Counted from the first letter of the stretch, positions 1 through 6,998 are shown. The stretch: 6,998 nucleotides of DNA from Anaerolineae bacterium (GCA_025454715.1 JALONY010000097.1:1-6998), one strand, 5' to 3'. Numbers and translations: made by a program. Notes: generated by a model from the letters alone, not told the origin.

Positions 1-714
1 GATGCCGAGTACGTCGAGGCGGCGGCGGCGCAGGCCAGCGCGTTGTGGGCGACGGCACCCATCACGGTCACGACCGAATGGGCGCCCGGTGACCCGCAGG
101 ACACCGCCCCGGGCTTTCAGCAAAGCGTGCCGGGCATGGGCAGTATGTACGTGATGTCCACGGTGTTGGCGGGCGCGGCCATCTTGATTGCCGAGCGCAA
201 GACGATGACGCTCCAGCGCCTCGCGACCATGCCGGTCACACCCGCGCAAATCATCGGGGGCAAGCTGTTGGCGCGCTTGTCGCTGGGGATGATCCAATAT
301 GGCATCGCGTTCGGGGTCGGGCTGGGGATTGGCTTGGCCACCGGCATCTCGTTCGGGAACAACCCGCTGGCGCTGATTTTCGTGGCTTTGGCGTTCACGT
401 GGTGCATGAGCGGCTTGGCTTTGTTCTTCGCCACGGTGGTGAAGAGCGACGAGCAGGCCGCCAGCCTCGGGACGTTGCTCAGCCTGACTCTGGCACCGAT
501 TGGCGGGGCGTGGTGGTCGCTGGATTTGGAGTTTATCCCCGAATTCATGAAGACCCTCAGCTACCTGTCGCCGTTCCGCTACGCGATGGACGGGTTTACG
601 GCGGTCATCCGGCAGGGGGGCGGGTTTGCCGAGGTGTTGCCCAGCAGCATGGTCTTGATTGTGGCTGGGGCGGTGCTGTTCGGGCTGGCCGTCCGCCGCT
701 TCAAGGTGGCCTAG
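1..714 (+). CDS. ABC-2 type transporter permease, C-terminal part (5' truncated by window edge)
   Basis: The frame is open from base 1, so the gene begins upstream; 237 residues are visible. It is the second half of an ABC-2 family permease, the membrane subunit that works with an ABC ATPase in drug, lipid or polysaccharide export. Visible residues 43-64 form a membrane helix. They are followed by the typical cytoplasmic stretch ERKTMTLQRLATMPVTPAQ, then GGKLLA; this 'ER..gTl.RL...P....i..GK' pattern marks the ABC2_membrane family. Four more hydrophobic helices lie near residues 91-115, 121-146, 149-172 and 211-230. The loop GGAWWSLDLEFIPEF followed by LSPFRYAMDGF is also characteristic of the family's C-terminal half. 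The chain ends in a short basic tail, VRRFKVA. A TTG at 43 could be misread as a start, but the family context shows it is internal. The ATPase partner is presumably upstream and is not visible, so the substrate cannot be named. Confidence 0.9.
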   Translation, partial: DAEYVEAAAAQASALWATAPITVTTEWAPGDPQDTAPGFQQSVPGMGSMYVMSTVLAGAAILIAERKTMTLQRLATMPVTPAQIIGGKLLARLSLGMIQYGIAFGVGLGIGLATGISFGNNPLALIFVALAFTWCMSGLALFFATVVKSDEQAASLGTLLSLTLAPIGGAWWSLDLEFIPEFMKTLSYLSPFRYAMDGFTAVIRQGGGFAEVLPSSMVLIVAGAVLFGLAVRRFKVA

Positions 715-743
715 TTCCTAGCGACCGCCACACCGTCACCCAC

Positions 744-775
744 ACCGCGCCGACGACCCTCGTCGGCGCGGTTTT
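744..775 (+). terminator. Rho-independent terminator after the ABC permease gene
   Basis: A perfect 13-bp stem pairs 744-756 with 760-772 around a three-base CCC loop. The stem is almost all G/C at its base and is followed by TTTT (772-775) and then CGTT. It lies 29 bases past the permease stop codon. The U-rich tail is on the plus-strand side only. The minus-strand VanW transcript, whose stop is at 787, would meet the same hairpin but without a U tract, so for that gene it is at most a weak or 3'-end-protecting structure. Confidence 0.9.
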
Positions 776-786
776 CGTTGGGAGGG

Positions 787-2649
787 TTAGGGGGTTTGTG
801 CGAGGCGCGGGTCGGCGGGGTTGACCTCGTAGACCGCGCCCCACGGCAAGAAGTGCGTAAAGATGTTGTCCTCGCGGATGATGCTACCATCGGCGGCGCG
901 CACCACCCGCCGGACGTTCACGTCTGCCCCCTCGACTGGAAACTCGGTCTGGAGGGTCTGGCCAAGCGGGACACTGCTGTTGGCTTCGTATTTCACCTCG
1001 CCGATGCTGGTGATGTTGGCGACGCGGGGTTGCTCGATTTCGACCGTGCGCCCGGTGTTGGTGCTGTAAAAGCGGAATTGCAAGGTGTCGGTGGCTGGGT
1101 AAATCGACGCCTCGATGAGCAGATGGTGCGGGGTGTCGTTTTGGAAGCGGAAATCGCGCTCGGGGGTGAAGATGGCGGCGTCGAGGCCGGGCGGGAAGCC
1201 GTTTTGCTCATAATACCCGACGCGGTAGGGGTGGGCGTGGCGCTCGATGATGATGTAGCCGCCATTGAACGCGGCGCGGAAGATGGTGGTACTGACCTGA
1301 CACACCCCCCCGCCGATGCCGTTTTGGGTGCGCTCGCCAAAAATCACTTTGGCGTCTACGAACCCCTCCTCGTAGGTCAGGTCGCCCAAGAAGGTATTGA
1401 AGCTGAACTCCTCCCCCGGGGCGATAATCACACCATCCATCTTCGAGACGGCGACGGCGATGTTGATGCGGCGGTTGGCGTCGCTGCCGGTGAAGGTGGT
1501 GGTAGACTCGGCCACCCGCTCGAGGATGCCGAGTGCGGCGGCGTCCACGGTGTTGTGGTAGCGCGGCTGCACATAGCTGAATTGGGCGCGGGCGGTGCGG
1601 TCGGGCGAGAGGGCGGCGGCCTCTAGCGCGGCGACGGTTGCGGCGATGTCGAGCTGACGCCCGCCGATGGCCGGCACGATTGGCTCGAGCTGGCGGGTGG
1701 TCTCGTTAAAGTGAAAGCGGCCATCGACCGGTGAGGACAGCAGGCCGGGCGCCAAGGTCTCCAGAAAAGCGGTCGCCCCGCTCAAATCGACATCGACGGC
1801 GTAGCGGTACGCCCCTTCCCCGACCGACTCGAGGCTGAGGCGCAAGGCTGCGGCCACTTGCTCACGGCTGAGCGTCCACGGCCCGAGTGCGCCGCCTTGC
1901 CCGTCGTCGGCAATCAACGTCACGCCGTCGGATAGGGCGGTACGCGCCAAGCTGGCGGCTTCGTCGAGGTTTTGGATGCTGGCGGGTTGCTCGACGATGA
2001 CCAAAGGCACGTCGGTGCCCGCTTGCGGGTTGGTCAGCGCAAAATCGAGACGTGCCAGCGAGGCGGCGACATCGAGGGTACGGGCGGTTTGGGCGGGGGT
2101 GGCGATGACCTCGAACCCGTTGATGCTGAGGCCGCCGGACGCGCCCGCTTGGTTGACCTCGGCGGCGATGGACTCGAGCGCCGAGAGCGCCCGCGTTTGG
2201 TCATAGGTCAGGCGGGGGGCGATGCTGACGCCGTTGAGGTAGGTCAGGGCTTGGCTGGTCAGGCTCCCGATGGGGTTGGCCGACCCCCGACCGGCGAGGA
2301 GCGCTTCGTCCACCGCTTGGTCGGCGTGGACGGTCAGGCCGAGGTCTGCGGCGGTGTATGACCATGTGCGGTCGGCGGCGCGCAGGGTGTAGGCCGTGGT
2401 GCTGGCCGCGCCGTAATGGTCGGCTACAGCGGCACGGGCGGCCTCGGCGGTCAGGCCGCCGACATCGACCGCGCCGATGCGGACGTTGGGCAAGATGCGG
2501 TTGGCGTAGTGGGTGGTGGCATAGGCCAAGAGGCCGCCCATCAGCACGACAGCCAACAGCGCGCCCCACAAGACCAGCAAGACGGCACGCACCGGCCACG
2601 GGTTGTGTGCTGGGGTGGGCTGGCGCGTATAAGACGGTTGGATGTCCAT
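787..2649 (-). CDS. VanW-domain, peptidoglycan-binding envelope protein; possible L,D-transpeptidase
   Basis: This 620-residue protein has a short polar N-terminus and one membrane helix (about residues 21-44), so it is probably anchored with the bulk outside. Residues 55-380 look like two putative peptidoglycan-binding modules (PG_binding_4 type), each with a 'W.(y/l)....' core: WSYTAADLGL at 96-105 and GPWTLSREQV at 256-265. The VanW domain follows at about 390-520, with PGEEFSFNTFLG (411-422), GIGGGVCQVSTT (444-455), ERHAHPYRV (469-477) and PPGLDAAIF (486-494). Residues 540-612 resemble a G5-type C-terminal domain. VanW is an accessory gene in some vancomycin-resistance clusters; no VanA/H/X genes are present, so resistance should not be inferred. 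From memory, VanW-domain proteins of Clostridioides difficile have been reported as L,D-transpeptidases; by analogy Cys450 with His470/His472 could be catalytic. The ATG at 2649 has an AGAGAGG (2668-2662) 12 bases upstream, a rather long spacer. It diverges from tgt; only a weak -10 (GATAAA, 2675-2670) is visible for it. Confidence 0.9.
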   Translation of the reverse strand: MDIQPSYTRQPTPAHNPWPVRAVLLVLWGALLAVVLMGGLLAYATTHYANRILPNVRIGAVDVGGLTAEAARAAVADHYGAASTTAYTLRAADRTWSYTAADLGLTVHADQAVDEALLAGRGSANPIGSLTSQALTYLNGVSIAPRLTYDQTRALSALESIAAEVNQAGASGGLSINGFEVIATPAQTARTLDVAASLARLDFALTNPQAGTDVPLVIVEQPASIQNLDEAASLARTALSDGVTLIADDGQGGALGPWTLSREQVAAALRLSLESVGEGAYRYAVDVDLSGATAFLETLAPGLLSSPVDGRFHFNETTRQLEPIVPAIGGRQLDIAATVAALEAAALSPDRTARAQFSYVQPRYHNTVDAAALGILERVAESTTTFTGSDANRRINIAVAVSKMDGVIIAPGEEFSFNTFLGDLTYEEGFVDAKVIFGERTQNGIGGGVCQVSTTIFRAAFNGGYIIIERHAHPYRVGYYEQNGFPPGLDAAIFTPERDFRFQNDTPHHLLIEASIYPATDTLQFRFYSTNTGRTVEIEQPRVANITSIGEVKYEANSSVPLGQTLQTEFPVEGADVNVRRVVRAADGSIIREDNIFTHFLPWGAVYEVNPADPRLAQTP

Positions 2650-2703
2650 GGGCTGTCAAAACCTCTCTGTTTATCGAAATCCTGCGATATGACGAAAAGA
2701 ACC

Positions 2704-3852
<1,149 letters not shown>

Positions 3853-3857
3853 GATTT

Positions 3858-4685
3858 GTGCGTTGGCCGTCCCCTAAGCGAGCGCTGGTAATCGCGGTCG
3901 TCTCGACCTTGGTGGGGTGTAGCGCCCATGCGCTCCCACCGACCGCGCCCGGCACGAGCGACAACCCTTTGCGCGTGGTCGTGACCTCATCGGCAATGCC
4001 GCTGATCATCGAGGCGGCGTCAGCCTACCCCGAAGTGGACTTCTCACTGGAGGTGCGCGGTGCCAACTATCGTCAGGGGGTGGCCGCGTTGCGGCGCGGC
4101 GATGCACACTTGATGGTGACCTCGCACCTGAGGCCAGAGGACGCGCAGGTCTTGTGGGCTGCGCCCCTCACCACCGATGTGCTGGCGTTGATTGCCCATC
4201 CGTCGGTGGTGCTGGACGGCCTGAGCATCGCGCAGCTCCGCATGGCGTATCAGGGGCAGGTCAATGATTGGGCGCAGTGGGGCGGTGCGCCGTTGCCGTT
4301 GACGGTGGTCAGCCGCGAGGCGGGCGCGGATGTGCGCGCCGAGTTCGAACGGCTGGTGATGGGTGCGCGCCGCACGACCGGCGCCGCCCTGACCACGGCC
4401 AGCGATGCCGGTGTCTTGGCGCTGGTGCGCGAGACGGTCGGGGCGGTGGGTTATGTCCCGTTGTCGATGGTCGAGGCGGGCGTGCGCGTGTTGAGCATCG
4501 ACGGGGTGCTGCCCAGCACCGTTACCCTGACCGACCAAACCTACCCGTTGCGCTCGACGGTCTACGCGGTGGCGTTGGCCGAGCCGACCGACTCCGCCCG
4601 CCGGTTCATCGCGTGGTTGCAAAGCCCAGACGGTCAGGCGGTGCTGATGCGCCGCTTTCGCCCCCCGTTGACCATCCCGCGCTAG
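3858..4685 (+). CDS. PstS-like phosphate-type substrate-binding lipoprotein
   Basis: This 275-residue protein belongs to the PstS/PBP-like periplasmic-binding superfamily, extracytoplasmic receptors that hand phosphate or another oxyanion to an ABC importer. It begins with a lipoprotein signal peptide: a basic n-region (MRWPSPKR), a hydrophobic stretch and the lipobox LVGC with Cys21. Family hallmarks follow: VVVTSSAMPLI (40-50), GDAHLMVTSH (81-90), LSIAQLRMAYQGQVNDW (122-138), VVSREAGADVR (150-160), GAVGYV (195-200) and FIAWLQSPDGQAVL (250-263). The GTG at 3858 is chosen because it precedes the signal peptide directly; the frame is open further upstream but only inside tgt. AGGA (3851-3854) lies just three bases before it, too close for a good ribosome site, so coupling to tgt translation is likely. 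PstS proteins are commonly somewhat longer, and no pstC/A/B genes are here, so the ligand and partner are unknown. It could act as a sensor or in an export-linked role. Confidence 0.82.
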   Translation: MRWPSPKRALVIAVVSTLVGCSAHALPPTAPGTSDNPLRVVVTSSAMPLIIEAASAYPEVDFSLEVRGANYRQGVAALRRGDAHLMVTSHLRPEDAQVLWAAPLTTDVLALIAHPSVVLDGLSIAQLRMAYQGQVNDWAQWGGAPLPLTVVSREAGADVRAEFERLVMGARRTTGAALTTASDAGVLALVRETVGAVGYVPLSMVEAGVRVLSIDGVLPSTVTLTDQTYPLRSTVYAVALAEPTDSARRFIAWLQSPDGQAVLMRRFRPPLTIPR

Positions 4686-5089
4686 GGGGCGATTTGCGCG
4701 GCGCGATAGGCTTGTAAGACCGCGGCATAGGTGGCGACCGACGCGCACAAGCTGGCGAAGAAAATCACCCAAAACAGGCCGATGGTGGTATCGCGCAAAT
4801 CGCGCAGGCGGTCGCGGCGGCGGGTGAGCGCCATATCGGGGCCGCGCAAGCGCAACAAAGCCTCGGCGGCGCGGGCGTTCTTGGGGTTAATCCGCAACAC
4901 GTTCTCGAGGCAGACGGTGGCTTGGTCGAGCGTATCGACCGCCACGCTCATCCACAACCACGCCTCCTCGAAGTCGCCGTCCTCGCGGATGAGCCCGCGC
5001 AACACCTCGCGGGCTTCCTCGCGGTGGTCTTCATCGAGGAGGTCGATGGCGTCGAGCAGGCGGTCGATGCGGTCGGCGGTAGCGGGCAT
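4682..5089 (-). CDS. Small TPR-like protein with a C-terminal membrane helix, unknown function
   Basis: I do not recognise a named gene. The 135-residue product has an acidic, helical N-terminal part with a tetratricopeptide-like pattern. Residues 22-51 (HREEAREVL... through EEAWLWMSVAV) and 53-82 (TLDQATVCLENVLRINPKNARAAEALLRLR) look like helix pairs with the 'L..NP.NA.A...L' signature. A strongly basic stretch follows (RRRDRLRDLR, 90-99), then one membrane helix at about 103-124. The basic residues before the helix suggest the TPR part faces the cytoplasm, so it may be a docking platform at the membrane. The ATG at 5089 lies only 8 bases after the stop of the PIG-L gene, with no clear Shine-Dalgarno, so translational coupling is likely. 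Its stop codon shares the CTAG at 4682-4685 with the stop of the convergent lipoprotein gene. Family identity is inferred by eye; the helix and TPR-like pattern are directly readable. Confidence 0.8.
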   Translation of the reverse strand: MPATADRIDRLLDAIDLLDEDHREEAREVLRGLIREDGDFEEAWLWMSVAVDTLDQATVCLENVLRINPKNARAAEALLRLRGPDMALTRRRDRLRDLRDTTIGLFWVIFFASLCASVATYAAVLQAYRAAQIAP

Positions 5090-5097
5090 GGGGTGGC

Positions 5098-5958
5098 TCA
5101 GGCCTCGGCTGTGACGTTCTCGAACAGGTCGTTTTCGTCGATTCGGTCACGCGAGGGGGCGGGGTGCACCCGCGTGAAGAACTGATAGGGCGTGAGCACG
5201 GGGCGCGCCCACTTGGGGACGATGCGGAACCCGCCCGACAACTGGCTGACGTGGCAGGCCGAAGCCTTGTCCCACGCCTCGAACCATTCGCGGATGTCTA
5301 CGCGAGCGTGAACCGGCTCGACATGGTCGAGGATGGCTTGGATGTCGATGTCGGCATTGCGCCCCATCTTGCGCGGGTCTTTGCCCATCAGGCGGGCGCG
5401 CCACACCCCGATTTGCACCGCCCATTTGGCGATGCTGCTGTAATACAAGCGTTGGGCGCGCCACGGCTCATGACCGGTCACGTAGGCGGGGTCGGCGGCT
5501 TTATCGAACGCCTCGGTGGTGGCGCGTTGGATGGCGATATGGTCGGGGTGGCCGTAACCGCCATACTTGTTGAAGGTGAGGACGACGTGCGGCTTGCAAT
5601 CGCGGATGGCCTCGACGACATGACGGACGATTTCGGCGGGCTTGTGCTGCCCTGCGTACCACAGGCTGGCGGGGTCTTGGTTGAACTCCGAACCCATCAT
5701 GCCCGAGTCTTTGTAGCCGAGGGTATAGACCGTCTTGAACCCCAACAGCTTGGAAGCGGCGGCCAGCTCGGCGAGGCGCAGCTCGGCCACCGAGGCGTAG
5801 CCGTTGAGCAGTTCCGGCGAGACCGTCCCGACATCGCCGTTGGTGGCGCACAAGTAGTAGACCTCGACACCCGAAGCCACATATTTGGAAATCAACCCTC
5901 CGAGGCCAAACGACTCGTCGTCGGGGTGGGCATAGCAAATCAGCAGGCGAAATGGCAT
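5098..5958 (-). CDS. PIG-L/LmbE family zinc-dependent N-deacetylase or amidase
   Basis: This 286-residue protein belongs to the PIG-L family, zinc enzymes that remove the acetyl group from N-acetylglucosamine-type substrates or cleave related amides (examples: MshB, Mca, BshB, GlcNAc-PI deacetylase). The N-terminal AHPDDE motif (10-15) gives His11 and Asp14 as zinc ligands and Asp13 as the probable base. The second motif GHPDH (136-140) supplies His140 as third ligand and His137. Arg61/Glu64 in ELRLAEL and the YKDSGM motif (82-87) are also typical. The C-terminal third, DIREWFEAWDKASACHVSQLSGG, is the 'K..A...H.SQ' segment common in this family. No signal peptide is visible, so it is cytoplasmic. 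No thiol-biosynthesis or glycolipid genes sit nearby, so the substrate cannot be named. It is the first gene of a two-gene operon with the TPR-like membrane protein. The ATG at 5958 has only a weak purine stretch (AGAAAGA) about 10 bases upstream. Confidence 0.93.
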   Translation of the reverse strand: MPFRLLICYAHPDDESFGLGGLISKYVASGVEVYYLCATNGDVGTVSPELLNGYASVAELRLAELAAASKLLGFKTVYTLGYKDSGMMGSEFNQDPASLWYAGQHKPAEIVRHVVEAIRDCKPHVVLTFNKYGGYGHPDHIAIQRATTEAFDKAADPAYVTGHEPWRAQRLYYSSIAKWAVQIGVWRARLMGKDPRKMGRNADIDIQAILDHVEPVHARVDIREWFEAWDKASACHVSQLSGGFRIVPKWARPVLTPYQFFTRVHPAPSRDRIDENDLFENVTAEA

Positions 5959-6021
5959 GGCGTTAGCGTCTTTCTACAGCGTGGGTGCGCTGGGGTGGTT
6001 GGGGGAGATGCGTGAGCTTCT

Positions 6022-6050
6022 AGTATAGACGCACGTCCGCCCATCGGCCA
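6022..6050 (-). promoter_or_regulatory. Candidate promoter of the PIG-L/TPR operon
   Basis: On the minus strand a TATACT hexamer (6027-6022) matches the -10 consensus at five of six positions. A weak -35-like TGGCCG (6050-6045) lies 17 bp upstream. The predicted start near 6015 leaves a leader of about 57 bases before the PIG-L ATG. The -35 matches at only three of six positions, so the site is plausible rather than certain. Confidence 0.45.
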
Positions 6051-6072
6051 TACATCGGGCGTTTCTGGGCGG
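6037..6072. repeat. Inverted repeat in the PIG-L/DUF423 divergent intergenic region
   Basis: CCGCCCA at 6037-6043 is the exact reverse complement of TGGGCGG at 6066-6072, with 22 bases between. An alternative CGCCC/GGGCG pairing within the same stretch is also possible. The left arm abuts or overlaps the candidate -35 of the minus-strand promoter, and the right arm lies just upstream of the plus-strand -10. It may be an operator for a dimeric regulator or a chance repeat in GC-rich DNA. Confidence 0.3.
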
Positions 6073-6083
6073 TCACAGTGCGG

Positions 6084-6089
6084 TAAAAT
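6084..6089 (+). promoter_or_regulatory. Candidate -10 element for the DUF423 gene
   Basis: TAAAAT matches the -10 consensus at five of six positions and stands out in GC-rich DNA. The -35 region at the proper distance (GTTTCT, 6061-6066) is poor. Transcription would start near 6096, about 39 bases before the chosen ATG at 6135. The right arm of the inverted repeat at 6037-6072 would sit between the -35 and -10. Confidence 0.4.
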
Positions 6090-6120
6090 GACGCCTTTGA
6101 TACACCGATGTCGGATGGAT

Positions 6121-6125
6121 GGAGG
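6121..6125 (+). promoter_or_regulatory. Shine-Dalgarno site that sets the DUF423 start
   Basis: GGAGG lies nine bases before the ATG at 6135. An earlier in-frame ATG at 6108 would add nine residues (MSDGWRRGT) with no ribosome site of its own and would place this site inside the coding region. DUF423 proteins usually begin almost directly with the first membrane helix, which also favours 6135. Confidence 0.65.
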
Positions 6126-6134
6126 CGAGGGACG

Positions 6135-6503
6135 ATGTGGATTGTCGTGGGCGCGTTGTTGGGGATGACCGGGGTTGGGCTGGGGGCGTTCGGGGCGCAC
6201 GGCCTCGCGGGGGTGCTGGCGGCCAATGGGCGCGCCGATACCTTCGAGACCGCCAGCAAATATCATTTGATTCATGCGGTGGCGGTGGTGATGGTGGCGG
6301 CGCTGGCACCCCAGCTCGACCCGCGCTGGGTCAATTGGGCGGCGGGGTTGCTCACGGCGGGCACGCTGGTCTTTAGCGGGGCGCTGTACGTGCTGGCCAT
6401 CTTTGACCTGCGCGTGATGGGCGCGGTCGCGCCGTTGGGCGGCCTGTTGTTGATTGCGGGCTGGGGGGTCTTGGCCTATGCGGGGTGGCTGGCGCGGGGC
6501 TGA
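6135..6503 (+). CDS. DUF423 family small integral membrane protein
   Basis: This 122-residue protein shows the full DUF423 pattern (family of E. coli YgdD and, more distantly, eukaryotic TMEM256). GLGAFGAHGL is at 15-24, YHLIHA at 43-48, FSGALYVLAI at 80-89 and PLGGLLLIAGW at 100-110. Four hydrophobic segments are visible, near residues 2-24, 43-60, 66-90 and 95-117, so it should be an inner-membrane protein. The length is normal for the family, so the gene looks intact. The molecular function of DUF423 proteins is not established. It is a single-gene unit facing away from the PIG-L operon and converging on the BLUF gene 26 bases downstream. No U-tailed hairpin is visible after its stop. Confidence 0.93.
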   Translation: MWIVVGALLGMTGVGLGAFGAHGLAGVLAANGRADTFETASKYHLIHAVAVVMVAALAPQLDPRWVNWAAGLLTAGTLVFSGALYVLAIFDLRVMGAVAPLGGLLLIAGWGVLAYAGWLARG

Positions 6504-6529
6504 GTTGGGGCGCCCTGACCGCGTGACCC

Positions 6530-6958
6530 CTAAAAATAAACGTGGTCTTTGAAGCTCTCGAGCAGTTGGGTGGCGCGGCTGGGCTGGGTGCTGAAGAAGC
6601 GCATGTCGCGGGTGTCCTCGAGGAAGGTGCTGAAGCCCTCGACCTCTTCGACGTGGGCGTCGGAGATGTGGTTGAAGCCCATCGACCATTGGCTGAAGCA
6701 CCGGTTTTGGATTGGCTCTTGGTGGATGATCAAGATATGGTGGTGGCGCGGGTCTTGGGCGATTTTCTCGTACAGCGCCATGACGGTCTCTTGCTCGCCC
6801 TCGAGGGCTTGGATGAAGAAATCGTCGCGGTAGAGCAACATGCCCGTAATCCCGTGAGGTTGGTTGAAGGTGCGGGCTTTGGTTAGGATGGCACGTAACT
6901 CATCTTCGGTCATGGTGTGGGCGGAAAAACTGACGTACACAAGTGAGAAGAGTGACAT
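6530..6958 (-). CDS. Short PixD-type BLUF blue-light sensor
   Basis: This 142-residue protein is a stand-alone BLUF (blue light using FAD) domain plus a C-terminal helical tail. The photocycle residues fall at the same numbers as in cyanobacterial PixD (Slr1694): Tyr8 in LVYVS, Asn32, Gln50 in FFIQALEG (47-54), and Trp91 and Met93 in QWSMGF (90-95). Other family features are GITGMLLY (36-43) and DPRHHHI (69-75). All residues needed for flavin binding and the light-induced hydrogen-bond switch are therefore present. Residues 100-142 hold acidic and amphipathic helices and no enzymatic or DNA-binding output domain, so it must signal through a partner protein, as PixD does with PixE. No such partner is in the window; one could lie beyond the right edge. 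The ATG at 6958 has an AGGA (6970-6967) eight bases upstream. Confidence 0.95.
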   Translation of the reverse strand: MSLFSLVYVSFSAHTMTEDELRAILTKARTFNQPHGITGMLLYRDDFFIQALEGEQETVMALYEKIAQDPRHHHILIIHQEPIQNRCFSQWSMGFNHISDAHVEEVEGFSTFLEDTRDMRFFSTQPSRATQLLESFKDHVYF

Positions 6959-6966
6959 GGGTTCGT

Positions 6967-6987
6967 TCCTATTTCAAAAGCATTAAA
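6967..6987 (-). promoter_or_regulatory. Ribosome site and candidate -10 of the BLUF gene
   Basis: On the minus strand AGGA (6970-6967) sits eight bases before the BLUF ATG, a good ribosome site. Further upstream TTTAAT (6987-6982) matches the -10 consensus at five of six positions. A -35 at normal spacing would lie beyond the window edge, so the promoter call is tentative. It implies that the BLUF gene may start its own transcript. Confidence 0.4.
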
Positions 6988-6998
6988 GTGGTTTTAGC

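Noticed and set aside
778..1626. A 282-codon plus-strand open frame opposite the VanW gene
   Set aside because: It is antisense to the conserved VanW domain, has low-complexity Gly/Asp/Val-rich composition and no ribosome site or motif. It is a shadow.
787..2649. Vancomycin resistance gene cluster suggested by the VanW domain
   Set aside because: No vanA, vanH, vanX, vanY or VanRS-like genes are adjacent, and VanW domains are widespread in bacteria without resistance.
5164..6015. A 283-codon plus-strand open frame opposite the PIG-L gene
   Set aside because: It covers both conserved zinc motifs of PIG-L in antisense and shows no family features of its own.
6504..6529. A terminator between the convergent DUF423 and BLUF genes
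   Set aside because: Short GC runs and a GGTCA repeat are present, but no stable stem is followed by a U tract on either strand.
5940..6701. A 253-codon minus-strand open frame across DUF423 and the end of BLUF
   Set aside because: It is Pro/Arg/His-rich with no domain, antisense to DUF423 and overlapping BLUF in another frame. It is a compositional artefact.

Overview
The window is about 7 kb of GC-rich, gene-dense bacterial chromosome. It holds eight protein genes, no RNA genes, no mobile elements and no CRISPR. The mix is a VanW/peptidoglycan-binding protein, a short TPR-like membrane protein with an 'AWLWM...NP.NA.A' pattern, a PstS-like lipoprotein and a stand-alone BLUF photoreceptor. 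This would suit a Chloroflexota (Anaerolineae-like) genome, but that assignment is inferred from protein flavour only and is uncertain.

Layout, left to right. (1) The C-terminal part of an ABC-2 type transporter permease (+) enters from the left edge and ends at a textbook intrinsic terminator (744-775). (2) A long VanW-domain protein (-) converges on it. (3) The VanW gene diverges from tgt across a 72-bp gap; tgt has a perfect extended -10 promoter so close to the ATG that its mRNA should be leaderless or nearly so. (4) tgt (tRNA-guanine transglycosylase, queuosine pathway) is followed 5 bp later by a PstS-like phosphate-binding lipoprotein gene that starts at GTG. (5) That gene meets a minus-strand two-gene operon (PIG-L/LmbE deacetylase, then a small TPR-like single-pass membrane protein) tail to tail, the two stop codons sharing one CTAG. 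(6) A 176-bp divergent intergenic region carries candidate promoters for the PIG-L operon and for a DUF423 membrane protein, plus a 7-bp inverted repeat. (7) DUF423 (+) converges on a PixD-type BLUF blue-light sensor (-) at the right edge.

The genes do not form one pathway. They form five short transcription units: permease (+), VanW (-), tgt plus lipoprotein (+), PIG-L plus TPR protein (-) and DUF423 (+), followed by the BLUF gene (-). Several act at the cell envelope: permease, VanW protein, lipoprotein, TPR/TM protein and DUF423. I found no convincing new multi-gene system. The items most worth following are the BLUF sensor with a complete photocycle residue set but no visible output partner, the PIG-L/TPR-membrane gene pair, the VanW protein as a possible cysteine transpeptidase, and the orphan PstS-like protein linked to tgt.
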